From positions 248,001 through 312,000 of the forward strand of contig NC_020174.2 of the NCBI RefSeq assembly GCF_000224145.3: 64,000 nucleotides of DNA, in the 5' to 3' direction. Positions 1 to 11,027 of the stretch are shown in pieces. A model generated the notes under the pieces. The model did no database searches. It was given only the letters and a program-made list of their open reading frames with translations, and was not told the origin of the DNA. The translations under genes were made by a program, and so were the position numbers. The DNA is from Ciona intestinalis. Its lineage: Eukaryota; Chordata; Ascidiacea; Phlebobranchia; Cionidae. Positions within the stretch are counted from its first letter, which is position 1. Every line of letters starts with the position of its first letter.

Positions 1-3000
1 ATACTTGCCGATTGTTACGCAACACAAGACTTTGCTCGTAAAGAATTGTTTCCTTATTGTCCTGATGACATCATAAAGATGGATTATCGAATACAACTCA
101 TTCAGAAAGAACTAGAAGGTAAATAATTATGTATTGTGATGTGCTTGCCTCATAACCTAAAGATACCAGGTTCGAGGCTTGACACTGCTACCATTGTGGG
201 TGTATGTGTCTTTGGGCAAGACACTTAACGGCAATTGCTCCAAATCAGTGGTCACTAATGGATTGTCTAAATTGTCAGCCATACAGAAAAACGATCATAC
301 ACAAAGGTACATAACATACGTGGTAACTTATTAGTAAGCACGAGGTGTTTGAAACAAAACACTTGTGTTATAACAACTGTCGTTGCCCCGCCATGCTAGG
401 ATAAACAATTCCCATTTATCTATGACATCGCAGGTTATCATGGAGATCTTATATGTTTACAAGAAGTGGACAGATTTGTGTTCGAGAACCACCTAGTGTC
501 CTCGATGTCGCTACAAAACTTTGCGGGAGCGCTCGCAACCAAGAAACAGTGCAAGGAAGGGGTGGCCGTGTTTTATAACAGGGACAGATTCAAGTAAGTA
601 CTTTTAATGGAGTAGTTGGGCAACTCTGGCATAAATAGGACTTTATCTATGCAAAATAGAACGTGCATATACAGTGTTGGGGAAATTGGCATATGTCCCA
701 AGTCCCACGGTGTGCCTCACTGTAGGACCTCACCAATATATAGTAGAATGTGCATATACGATGTTGGGGTAATGGGCCAACTCTGGTCTAAACCCCAGGT
801 TCCATGGCGTGCCTTACTGTAGGACCTCACCCATATAGAATAGAATGTGCATATACAATGTTGTGGTAATGAGCCAACTCTGGTCTAAAGTCTAGGTAGC
901 ATGACGTGCCTCACTGTAGGACCTCACCTATATATAGTAGAATGTGCATATACAATGTTGGGGTAATGTACCAACTCTGGCTTAAATCTTTAGTCCTATG
1001 GCGTACCTCACTGTAACCTCACCCATATAGAATAGAACTGAAACCCACTTAGAATGTATGGCTGACAAAGATTAAAGTTCAATCTTGGTCACCAATCTAA
1101 TTTATTACAGGTTAATATCTGTTGAAAACAAGATTCTACAAGAGTCTCTCACCACCGACGAAGTAAACAAGGATTTGTTGGAAAAAGTTTCAAGAAATCA
1201 AAGTTTGAAGTCTTCTGTCTTACAAAGAGGGTCGTGCGTTCTGGTAAGTTGGGTCTATCAGTTGTTCGTAGCACAGTGGTTTGAGGCTTGTCCATATCCG
1301 AGAGGTTATAGATTAAAGACTCCATGCTGCTACCATTACGGGCGTATGTGTCCTTTCTTAGACCATACACTTAAATTCAATGTGGTAACTATGGGTTGTC
1401 TAAATTGTTATTCGTACAGAAAGACAATCACCCACAAAAGGTGTATGTAATAGAATATCCATGCTTTATAATGACTGTTGTTGCGCCCCCTTAGGTAAAA
1501 AGTGGTTGAATTATAGCATCTGATATTTCTTTCCAACTTTAACTTCATATGCTCACCGAGTATTTATTTACATCTAAGATCTTTTCATTTACACATGACC
1601 ATTATGACTAAATAATCAACTTTTTCCATCAACTACTGTTTAGCTTGCTGTCTTACAAAGTGTTGATGCTCCTCATCGCCACCTTGTGTTAGCTAATACT
1701 CATTTATTCTGGCACCCGAGGGCGCTAAACATCCGTCTTATTCAAGTAAGTGAAGATTACATATAAGATCTTCATAAAGTGGTTGTGGGCGCATGATAAG
1801 TCACCCAAACTTATAAAACAGGAGTGACATCATATGTTTAACTTTTACTGTTAAGTTTGTTGCATGCAAGAATTTCGCATCTCTCAATCGGGAACACAAG
1901 CTTCTATAATAATAATTTTGATCTACGTCACATTTGCTGTGAGGTAGTGACTTACCGCAAATAACAACAAAAGCAAAACACAATTTGTGACAGAGTCTAA
2001 CAAGCGAAGCCAAAGTAAACAAGCGAAGCCAAAGTATGTTACCATAGATTTTACTAAACAGTCGAATATGTGACGTCGACAGAATAGACAACTATAACCA
2101 ATTTCTTTTCAATAGCTCTAGCAGCGAAGGCATGAGATTGCAACTAACATGATGTTATATGATGTATAGTATTTATATATATGTATATGTGTGTATATGT
2201 GTGTGTGTGTTATTGGCTTGTTGTTGCCAGTTGTAATATGAATGTAAAAGACCTGGCAATTTTTTGTTTTTAGATTTTAACTGTTCTTCCCACCCAGATG
2301 GGAATTATTCTAAACCTGGTCAAGGAAAAGATGAAAACCACATCGGCATCGTTACCTGAAGGTGGCGTGGTGACTCCTATAATATGTGGAGATTTGAACA
2401 GCAAGCCTGCTAGTGGGTTATGTGATCTAATGCAAGACGGGAACATACCAACCAACCATGCAGATTGGTATTCAGGTAATGGAAAAATAGGTTAATTATT
2501 GTTGCATTGAAGTCATAGGCGCCACACCTGGGGTGGCAGGGTAGGCAGCCCAACCCTAGAATTTTTACACTGACTTAATCAGTAAACATTTTAAGTAAAG
2601 TAAGTAAGACTCCTTTTACAAAATTGTGTGTCTACTTATCACTATAATACTTGCATACGTGTCTAAGACCTTGGCTCATATCTCCGGCCTCACATTTTTG
2701 TAAATTGTGTCCCGTTTTTAACAATTATTTTTGACTTAGGTTTCGGAATAACGACTGTGGTTGCCCCCCCCCCCCCTCCGGCCCTCGTGGATAAATTAAC
2801 TACATACGTGGATGTAACTTGTAAGCTGGCACGATGTGTATAAAACAGAACACCCGTGTTATAACGACTATCGTTGCCCCGCCATGCAAAATAAATACAT
2901 TCATAGAAATCATGGTTTACAGGGGGTATCACGAACTATCACGGTGGTGATTGGTCATTGTCTCATGACATGAAGTTTGTGAGTGCTTGCGGGAAACCAA

Positions 3001-3544
3001 CGTACACGAATTACGTCACAGGATTTTCGGATTGTCTCGATTATATTTATATTGATCCTCGGATGCTTGGTATTAAACAGGTAAGCTCGACTGTGGGCAT
3101 GGGAGTGGCAACCATGGATAAGTCACTCAAGTTCCCACCCACGAGGATATAAATGACCAAACCAACCAAAAGTCATGTCTGCTTATCCACACACTGCAAT
3201 AGCTTCAGCAACTTTACTGTGAGCATGGGAGTGGCAACCATGGATAAGTCACTCAAGTTCCCACCCACGAGGATATAAATGACCAAACCAACCAAAAGTC
3301 ATGTCTGCTTATCCACACACTGTAATAGCCTCGGCAACTCGACTGTGGGCATGGGAGTGGTATATCAATAATACCAACTAAACACCTGAATAGAGATATT
3401 ACAAAAACAACCTTACCTTAAATTTCCTCCACCCAGGTGGTTCCCCATCCACCCCATCACCTCGTCACAATGCACACTGCAATACCCTGTGTGACGTCAC
3501 CATCGGACCACATTGCGCAGGTTGTTGACCTTGGTTGGACTTGA
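1..3544 (+). CDS. PDE12: 2',5'-phosphodiesterase 12 (3' part, seven exons)
   Basis: Partial; the 5' exons lie before the window. Exons at 1-118, 434-593, 1111-1243, 1644-1745, 2298-2475, 2923-3080 and 3437-3544 join in frame (GT-AG introns, phases agree) to 318 residues ending at TGA 3542-3544. This is the C-terminal endonuclease/exonuclease/phosphatase (EEP) domain. Visible motifs are ILADCYA at the start, CLQEVD (metal-binding Glu), NTHLFWHP, CGDLNSKP, ACGKPTYTNYV, LDYIYID and SDHIA (catalytic His) near the end. Known role of the family: a deadenylase of the CCR4 type that removes mitochondrial poly(A) and degrades 2-5A, mainly in the mitochondrial matrix. The spacing of motifs and the YTNYV..GF..CLDYIFID block match vertebrate PDE12 better than CNOT6 or nocturnin. 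The ATG at 2298 is internal, at an exon start. Introns hold a SINE, a 97-bp repeat array and a 126-bp repeat array. Confidence 0.93.
130..415 (+). repeat. tRNA-derived SINE, intron 1 of PDE12
   Basis: Near full-length copy of the window's dominant SINE. A B-box-like GGTTCGAGGCT is followed by the body (GCTACCATTGTGGG, GGGCAAGACACTTAACGGC, TCACTAATGG), then the 3' tail with GCACGAGGTGT and TGTTATAAC, and ends at GGATAAA. The same order is found in more than a dozen other places here, on both strands. Confidence 0.85.
600..1045 (+). repeat. 97-bp tandem repeat array, intron 2 of PDE12
   Basis: About four and a half copies of a unit with AGAATGTGCATATACAATG, CCAACTCTGG and TGCCTCACTGTAGGACCTCA blocks. 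Copy starts near 658, 745, 843 and 940, so spacing is 87, 98 and 97. It is the reverse complement of the array at 17085-17655. Confidence 0.9.
1262..1497 (+). repeat. SINE copy, intron 3 of PDE12
   Basis: Starts with a tRNA-like AGCACAGTGGTTTGAGGCTTG, continues with GCTGCTACCATTACGGGCGT and ends with ATAATGACTGTTGTTGCGCC. It is more diverged than the copy at 130-415. Confidence 0.75.
2785..2910 (+). repeat. SINE 3' tail fragments, intron 5 of PDE12
   Basis: Two SINE tail pieces side by side: one ending near 2800 after a run of C, the other with GGCACGATGTGTATAAAACA and CCCGCCATGC ending near 2910. Confidence 0.65.
3087..3362 (+). repeat. 126-bp tandem repeat, intron 6 of PDE12
   Basis: Two full units and part of a third. 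CTGTGGGCATGGGAGTGG starts at 3091, 3217 (as CTGTGAGCAT) and 3343, so the period is 126. The array begins within ten bases of the exon 6 splice donor at 3081. Related arrays lie at 35276-35521 and 43631-43820. Confidence 0.9.
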
Positions 3545-3561
3545 CCTGGAGTAACCCTGGA

Positions 3562-3567
3562 AATAAA
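3562..3567 (+). promoter_or_regulatory. Candidate poly(A) signal of the PDE12 gene
   Basis: AATAAA lies 18 bases after the stop codon. A second AATAAA is at 3667-3672. Which one is used cannot be told from sequence. Confidence 0.45.
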
Positions 3568-3984
3568 AAAATAATTAAATTGCATTGCAAACGACCAGTG
3601 TCTCATTGGGTGTTTCCCCTTTAAGGAATTATGTGTTTAATACCCTTTTAATTTCTACTTAGGCAAAATAAAACATTGCTTCATAAGTTTTGTGTTTGAA
3701 TGAGAACAGGATAAGGCATACGGTGAATAAATGACAGCTTATTTATCCTCGCATAGCAGGGTAGCAGGACACAAGGTGTGTTAAACACCAATGTTGCAAT
3801 GCATGTATCACAACGTTAATATTATTTATCTCTTAAAAAACAATAGCAAAGATCAAATTAGTTAAAACGACAGTTGTTAAAAATACGTTTGTGATATTTT
3901 GGGGTCATTTGGGATAAGCGTCAGAAAGTGCGGCCGCTAAACCGTGAGCATTAGTTGGAAAGTAGACTTGGTATCATATTAACA

Positions 3985-4150
3985 ACTATGGCTGATAATT
4001 TGGACGACTCATTAGTAACCATTGGGTTGGAGCAATTGTCGTTGAGTGTCTTGCGCAAGGACACATACGCCCACAATGGTAGCAGCGTCAAGCTTCGAGC
4101 TCGGTATGTTTAGGTCTGTATGCGAGCGCTCCAACCCCAACGCCGGAAAC
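3985..4150 (-). repeat. SINE fragment (reverse)
   Basis: Reads GACAACCCATTAGTGACCA-like, then AAGGACACATACGCCCACAA and GGTAGCAGCGTCAAGC, the reverse complement of the SINE body. The short ORFs on both strands here are SINE translation. Confidence 0.8.
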
Positions 4151-5479
4151 ACTAAAGAAGGATTAAACCTAAACAAACCAACACAGCTGTTTTTCAAGGT
4201 CGTATACGTGGTCGCGGTAAAGATACAATATTTAAAACACCCGTGTGCGTATGATCACGAATTAGAGAGAGTAAATTCTACAACGGCCTTGAGATTCGAA
4301 TAATCAATGTTTATGACGTCACAGGGCCTTGGAAAGGCGCGACACGTGGATGGACAAGTCGATTGTTTGAACACAATCATGATTTGTCAACAAATCTTGG
4401 CGGGCGCGTAATTTCAAATTCACTCGTAAACCAAACGACTTGTAGACTAGTCATTAACGTTTAAAATAAACAACTGAAAATGAAATATTATCAAAAATAT
4501 TAAGCCGATAAATCGTGGTCAGAATTGTAATAAAAGTGAATGAAAACGGGCACCATCTTACCCCAACCCGTAATATATATATGCAACACAGTGAATAGTA
4601 CAGGTTTGCCGCTAAACTTGAGCACCGCGTCAAAGACCCCTTATAAATGTGCTTCTGCAGAATATATGCACGCGTAAGTTAAAATGAAACAGCCATGCAG
4701 GCAGTTCAAATTCCAACTCTTGATTCGTGATTTTAAAAAGTTGTTTTACAATATGATCACAATGTCGTATATAACTTAGTGGACGGTTGGTTACATATCT
4801 CGCCCTGACAAACCGTTAGTAAACAATGGGTTTAATTAGGTTGAAAAAACACACTAGTAAACGATACATCACGTTGAAAACCGCTGTTATAGAACGTTAT
4901 CGTATCCGAAGACAACTATTGTCGGTTGGTCGAAGCTGTTTTACCGATCGGTACTTTCCCGTATTGACAATATAATGACGTCGTTTATGACATAATAATC
5001 GATTATGATCGTCAATAGAAAGTGTGCGAATCACTTTAACTATGCCGCTCGTAAATTCTAATGGCTGATAGCGTACGTCGCTTTACATATGACGTAATAG
5101 TGATAAGATAATCGATGGTTTATTACATCATAAACACCCCGATACATCGCTAAAGTAATGACTCTCCAGGAAGTAAAAAATGAAAATAGAAAATGAATAA
5201 TTGTTACGTACGTGTTATGACGTAATTAGTGTGACGTGATCTTTAGAATATGTTTAAATTTATACATCCGCGGGCGTATCATATGTGGGGGGGTTTACAA
5301 CATCCGTTATTTTGTTTGAACACATACCGTTAATAATGGGGAAAGCTAAAAACGGGGTTTTGCAATTGCCCCATGTGACGTCACAGGGCACATACGTCAT
5401 ATACTTTACAATTGATAATGTTTAAACTAAAACGATCTTTAGTGATGTCAGACAATTGTGTATTGTTATAAATGAATGA

Positions 5480-5725
5480 ATGTAGCTTGCTTTATTCTCG
5501 CGTGGCCGGAAAACGAAAGTCGTTATAAAAACGTGTTCATAGACCTCGTGCCAGCTTACAAGTTACGACGCATGTTACTTTATGGGTGATTGTTTTTATG
5601 TATGGCTGATAATTTGGACAACCCATCAGTGACCACTGGGTTGGAGCAATTTCGGTTAGGTGTCTTGCCCAAGGACACATACGCCAACAACAGTAGCGGC
5701 ATCAAGCCTCGAGCCTGGGACCAAA
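5480..5725 (-). repeat. SINE copy (reverse)
   Basis: Nearly complete reverse copy: tail CGCGTGGCCGG..GTCGTTATAA at the left, then CTCGTGCCAGCTTACAAG, the AAGGACACATACGCC block and AAGCCTCGAGCC at the tRNA-like head. Confidence 0.85.
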
Positions 5726-6669
5726 ATAAAATAGAACCATTAATTGATGTATGAAATATGGGGTTGTATTTTTATGCAAATTAGGCTCGTTTCGGTGGCT
5801 ACTATGCTCACGTGTTTTGGTTCCTTTTGACGTCACAAGAATTTATTATGATCAAATAATCACAGAACATGTGACCTTGAGTCAAATTTACGTAAATAGC
5901 AAACCGGGTGTGTAAATAGAAATCTTATAACACAAACACTGTATGACGTACCTTGTATCTATTTTAAGCAATTATTTATTTGCTTAATAATTTTTTTTAC
6001 ATGAGAAGTCGCGACACAAATACTAACGAAGCCACTTCTCTGGATATAAAACTGCTTTTAAGATTGCAACGCGAGATAATTTAAATGTAAATAAAAACAA
6101 CGTTTTATTTATAACTATCTATAACATTTCCTATATATTTTGAAACCAATAAAAATAATCTCATTTGTGTAAAATAAGACGTTCGTGTTTGCAACTCGAG
6201 AGCAAGCATAAAGTGCTAGGTGTTCATATAATCAAACTTGTTCCACAATACGAAAGATCGAACCGCTTTAGTTGCAAGTTAGGGTATTTACCGTAGTGGA
6301 AAACCTTAGCATTTAACAGTTGGCAGCAAAGGCAAATAAATACAAATACAATCACACAAAAGCCCTCACATATAAACACAAAGATGCCTTATTTATATTG
6401 TAACTGTAGCTAATGCAAATAACAAGGATTATAAAACTCTTTCTTTTATTTCCATATTTAATAAATAATGAGAGATATAAAAGCAAAGAAAGATAAAAGA
6501 CACGTCACACATGGTGATTGTTACGTTTTAGGTGTCAGTTACGTCACAAACAAAATCAAGCAAACTTGTGAAATAACGCTGCATTATTACGTCACAGTTA
6601 ATTTATGACTGAATAAATACGGAACAATGTGCAAAATTTGAAAATAAATAAATACGTTTAGGCGGGAAG

Positions 6670-8153
6670 TTAGCTACACGTGTTTGTGGTGTGTATGAAA
6701 GTATTATATTTGTTGTAAAAATCGTCAAGGTAATTGGATAACTGCATTAGGAATTTATAATTGCGAACAATTTCTAATGAATGGCTGGGTAGAGTAGGGT
6801 TTGTACATACAGCGCAAGGCTCGAGTTCGCTCAAATCTTTAACGTCAATACTTAAACAGTAAGCGTTTTGCATCTGGAAAAAAAACACATAGAAAATCTG
6901 ATTAGATATTTTGCATTTACGCTGTATTTGTATTACGTAAATTCTCTGCATTTGGTTAAATGAATAAAATTACATGTAAGTAAACCAAACTCTTTTGCAT
7001 TTAACATTATAGGAATGGGAATTTTAAATGGTCTGTTTATACCGAGCTGAAATGCGATCCTAATTTAACCGTGTTGTCTGTATTTCGGTTACATTTGTGA
7101 ATATAGACAATAGGGTTTATCGGCGTAACGGAACGGTTGGGGTGTTTGGCCATTACCAGGTATTAAACTCTGTACCATAATATACGTGGTAACTTGTAAA
7201 CGGGCACGAGGTGTACGGAACAGAACACCTGTGTTATAACTTATAAAGTTTACCCGCCACGTGAGGAAATAAGTTGAATTTAACTAAAATTTATTGAAAG
7301 CTGATTGGATGATTCAAATTCAGTACAACTCGGTTGCCATAGTAACACTTACGTCAAGTTTAAAATCCTTCATAAACGTCGACAATAGACTGGTGACGTC
7401 AGTCAAGTCGTTGCCAATAGCCGGGAATTTCCCCGCACCGTAACCCTCAGGTCCAAACGCTTTTTGTAAATAGAAGTTAAAATCTTGCAAGCCGTTCATA
7501 TTATCTGTGAACACGGTCGCCCATTCGCTGTTATCCTGCGTTAAATACTTGTTTAGTGGCCTATATATGATAGATGGTAGCACCCTGGGTGTTGGGGTAA
7601 TAGACCTACATCCCAGGCCTCAGGTGTGCCTCACTGAAGACTTCAACCCTTATATAATATTATCTCTATTTATAAGTTTCTGCCTCTGCTGATGGTTATA
7701 CTCTGCGGAATTCTTGTCTTATGAGCCAAACCAGTAGGTATTACACTTTAAAACAAATAACGGGTATTAATCTCAATTAGAACCTACCGTGTTTATAAGC
7801 GCAGTTGGTAGTTTAGCAAGTTCAAGACTCGTAGATTCCACCAGACAATCATCGATGTCTGTGCAATCCATATACGAACTGATCTATAAAGAACATACAC
7901 TGATATAATCACATGTTGCAACATGCTGTGTTTCAATGGCAAGCCATTTGCTGAATATACATTGATTCAAATGTTGATAAAATAATACAAGACTTACAAA
8001 GGTAACAAGAGCCTGGTTAGTTGTAGATTTAATACTGCCAAGAATTTGTACAAGATCTTCTGCGCCTCGTGTGCTTCTTGTGACACCAGTCGGGCTACAC
8101 GACGTCATAGTACTGTACGCAAACGTAATAATCAACGTAATGAAAAGATTCAT
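6670..8153 (-). CDS. IL-6/G-CSF-family-like secreted helical cytokine
   Basis: Four coding exons on the minus strand, 8153-7998, 7883-7788, 7535-7353 and 6873-6670, all joined by phase-0 GT-AG introns, give 212 residues. Residues 1-20 form a signal peptide (MNLFITLIITFAYSTMTSC). Predicted helices: A about 30-57, B 88-111, C 124-145, D 176-204. C59 and C65 form a Cys-x5-Cys pair directly after helix A, as in IL-6 (CNKSNMC) and G-CSF (CATYKLC). GLQDFNFYL at 99-107 fits the IL-6 family signature core G-L-x2-[FY]-x3-L. Exon borders fall after helix A, after the AB loop and after helix C, the same places as in vertebrate G-CSF; exon 4 even starts with Met after helix C as CSF3 does. The second family disulfide is missing; other Cys are at 151, 165, 168 and 211. 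Inferred role: an extracellular ligand for a gp130/GCSFR-like class I cytokine receptor. Alternative: another four-helix secreted protein. Confidence 0.75.
7170..7270 (+). repeat. SINE tail in intron 3 of the cytokine gene
   Basis: ATACGTGGTAACTTGTAAAC, GGGCACGAGGTGTACGGAAC and CCCGCCACGTGAGG follow the SINE tail order in + orientation. Confidence 0.7.
7555..7675 (-). repeat. 97-bp repeat-related single unit, intron 2 of the cytokine gene
   Basis: GTTGGGGTAATAGACCTACA, CCCAGGCCTCAGGTGTGCC and CACTGAAGAC resemble the units at 38890-39110, a variant of the 97-bp family. Confidence 0.6.
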
Positions 8154-8238
8154 CTCGGATTATATTGTTGTATTTTGCTTCTTGCTTGGTTGTACTGCTT
8201 CAGCTTGTGATATGGATGTCTTACCCCAACTCCAGGGG

Positions 8239-8244
8239 TATATA
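8239..8244 (-). promoter_or_regulatory. Candidate TATA box of the cytokine gene
   Basis: TATATA about 90 bases upstream of the ATG at 8153, which would leave a 5' UTR near 55-60 bases. It lies next to a fragment of the 97-bp repeat (TTACCCCAACTCC), so it may be a chance match. Confidence 0.35.
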
Positions 8245-9869
8245 TACCACAAATCTAAGCCATGTACTCGTTTGTATACACACCTACCCTTTTTTGCTTG
8301 ACCTGGAGACGCAACCATTACGCACTAAATCAAACATTGTTAAATAAGTTCCGGTCACTAATGAAAAATCCCGTATAAAATAAACAAATACCTTTTCCAT
8401 ATTCGGTTCGTAGAATTTTTATATATATTTCTATTACAAATTGTAACTTGATTATGATGTATTGTTGCGTCAGAATTGTCTTCTTAGAGACAATTAATAC
8501 CGGCGCTTTGTTACGTCACATATATAGTTGTGTTTAAACAAGTAGCAACCAGTTTAATCACGTGGTTTTGTGATAATCTTTAGAACAATGCGATCCCACT
8601 CACGTTAAACATGACGTAATAATAGCAAAGTGCGTCGACAAGTTTGCAGCGAAACTTGTATCTAAATAATATAAAGTACATAAAGTTCGCCAATGTATTA
8701 TATCCCGGGTTATTTTAATGCTATATGTTTCGACATATTTAAATATGACGGGTATTTTGATCCGGGTACATACAGGAAGTGGTGAACCTATACTACCGAT
8801 AATACGAGCCCAGTATTTAAATATAAACCTTCAAATACACAATCAATTTATATTCGGAGTCGCGATGGTTAATTTATCTTTCCGTTAAATTAAACTACGA
8901 CAAAAAAGAAAGCGGAATATATTGTAATAAACATAAAATGACTCGGTCAGTTTAGTTTTTATTTATAACCGGATAAATTACGGACACTGAACGTTAGAAT
9001 ATCAATTGATATTTTCTCCATTTTTGTCCCAAATTTCCTCTTTACGCGGAAGCCAAGTTCTTTCATTCTCACATTCCGGATGTTTTATTCATTACGTAAC
9101 AATACCGAGTATTACGTTTACTACACAACAATCGCAAGTTGAGTGTTTGTACTATTGGTACACTGCAGTTTGTTTTGTGACGTAATACATTCCCGGGGTT
9201 TTTAGGAAAGCGTGGGGAAATTAACGAAATGATTCGTAAGCATTTACAGGCAATGTTTAACCGATAAGTTTAAGACCTAGATTTGTACATACATAGTGTT
9301 TGTCATAATAGTGTCTGGAAATAGAATGGCATGCACCTCATGCTTGCTGGCGAGTTATAACACACGTGTCTTTTTAAACACCAGACACACACGGGGTTTG
9401 CAAGACAGTTACACAGCGCAGGTCATATCAAAATATTACCAACAACCCAATTTTGCAAAAAGTAATTAGATCTGTAAAGCCGGTTTATTGTTTGACCATC
9501 AGCTGAGTGTACTTTGGGCTAGGAGAAATGCCATACACAAAATAATCTGACATATGTGTGTAACTTTAAAATAACCCTGACTCGTGGTATGGCCACTATG
9601 TTTGCTTTAATGCGTCGATGTTACTTGTTTAAGGTCGCGTAGCCCAACGCGAGATTTAAGTTGTCCAGGATTAGAATTATTGGAAATGAAACTTTCTTCC
9701 TTCAGGGGTTTTGCAGTGACGCATTTTACGCAGAATATTACTTCGAGGAAAGTGCGATGACGTCATTGATAATCGTACCCTAATTTTGTCAGGTTCAATA
9801 CACGGTTTAATTAATAACCTCGGCGTTGTGGATTTACATTCCATAGTAATGATTGGGTTTGATTGAACA

Positions 9870-10080
9870 CGCATGGGCTTGTATCGTAACCTAAGGGTGC
9901 CGGGTTCGACACACGATGCCGCTACCATGGTTGGCGGGTGTGTTATTGGGTCAGACAATTAACGTCAGTTGCTTCAACCCAGTGGTCACTTATGGGTTGT
10001 CTAAAATATCACCTATTCTTAAAAAGCATTCACCTGCAAAATAGAACACCCGTTTTATAACGACTATTGTAGCCCCGCTA
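9870..10080 (+). repeat. SINE copy, left side of the palindrome centre
   Basis: GGGTGCCGGGTTCGACACAC, CGCTACCATGG, TGGGTCAGACAATTAACGTC and CACTTATGGGTTGTCTAAA follow the SINE order. The ORF reading MSDPITHPPT is SINE-derived. Confidence 0.85.
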
Positions 10081-10212
10081 TTATTTCTGATACGAACGTA
10101 TAGCGCGACCATCAATAAACAGAACAATGATAAAAGTCTCGAAACTAAAAATAGGAAGTTAAGATTTTTTGTTATATTGGAAACGGTAGTCGTAATAAAG
10201 TAAATAACATCT

Positions 10213-10450
10213 TTATATATTCAGTGGCAGGGCAAGGGCAGTCGTTATAATACGGTATAGTTCTGTTTTTTTACACCTCGTGCCTGCTACCACGTATGTA
10301 ACTTTGTGGGCAACTATATTATGTATAACCACTGGGTTGAAGCAACTGACGTTAATTGTCTGACCCAATAACACATCCGCCAACCATGGTAGCGGCATCG
10401 TGTGTCGAACCCGGCACCCTTAGGTTACGATACAAGCCCATGCGTGTTCA
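10213..10450 (-). repeat. SINE copy, right side of the palindrome centre
   Basis: Reverse-oriented partner of 9870-10080, sharing private variants (GGTAGCGGCATCGTGTGTCG). It is therefore the same insertion duplicated, not an independent one. Confidence 0.85.
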
Positions 10451-10719
10451 ATCAACACACAGTCATCGGTTAAACATTGCCTGTAAATGCTTACGAATCA
10501 ACTTGCAATTGTTGTGTAGTAAACGTAATACTCGGTATTGTTACGTAGTGAATAAAACATCCGGAATGTTGAAATGAAAGAACTTGGCTTCCGCGTAAAG
10601 AGGAAATTTGGGACAAAAATGGAGAAAATATCAATTGATATTCTAACGTTCAGTGTCCGTAATTTATCCGGTTATAAATAAAAACTAAACTGACCGAGTC
10701 ATTTTATGTTTATTACAAT

Positions 10720-10769
10720 NNNNNNNNNNNNNNNNNNNNNNNNNNNNNNNNNNNNNNNNNNNNNNNNNN
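10720..10769. other. Assembly gap (50 N)
   Basis: By comparison with the left arm, the sequence hidden here corresponds to about 6936-8920, some 2 kb that includes exons 1-3 and the promoter of the cytokine gene. Confidence 0.95.
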
Positions 10770-10823
10770 ATACAGCGTAAATGCAAAATTTCTAATCAGA
10801 TTTTCTATGTGTTTTTTTTCCAG

Positions 10824-11027
10824 ATGCAAAACGCTTACTGTTTAAGTATTGACGTTAAAGATTTGAGCGAACTCGAGCCTTGCGCTGTATGTACAAACCC
10901 TACTCTACCCAGCCATTCATTAGAAATTGTTCGCAATTATAAATTCCTAATGCAGTTATCCAATTACCTTGACGATTTTTACAACAAATATAATACTTTC
11001 ATACACACCACAAACACGTGTAGCTAA
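10824..11027 (+). CDS. Second copy of cytokine exon 4 (partial gene)
   Basis: After a TTTTTTTTCCAG acceptor an open exon gives 67 residues identical to residues 146-212 of the minus-strand gene, ending at TAA 11025-11027. Upstream intron sequence matches too, with a single difference (AAATTTC for AAATATC) seen close to the exon. The rest of the gene would lie in the N gap. If real, the two genes are head to head. Not seen: any stop or frameshift in this exon. It is either a recent paralogue or the other allele. Confidence 0.7.
   Translation: MQNAYCLSIDVKDLSELEPCAVCTNPTLPSHSLEIVRNYKFLMQLSNYLDDFYNKYNTFIHTTNTCS

Larger units (their letters stand above)
3568..6237. other. Intergenic region with SINE pieces, no gene seen
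   Basis: AT-rich, with many CRE-like TGACGTCA and ACGTCA words scattered over 4300-5900. Apart from minus-strand SINE copies at 3985-4150 and 5480-5725, I see no exon-like ORF with splice signals. Confidence 0.6.

Noticed and set aside
3545-5900. Cluster of TGACGTCA-like words as an enhancer
   Set aside because: ACGTCA words are frequent all over the window, including coding exons, so no local enrichment could be claimed by eye.
7423-7434. GGGAATTTCCCC, a good NF-kB site, near the cytokine gene
   Set aside because: It lies inside coding exon 3 (codons for GKFPAI); it may be chance, and no comparable site was found close upstream of the ATG.
9677-10577. Two ORFs on opposite strands sharing MSDPITHPPTMVAASCVEP
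   Set aside because: Both translate the same SINE copy present in each arm of the inverted duplication.
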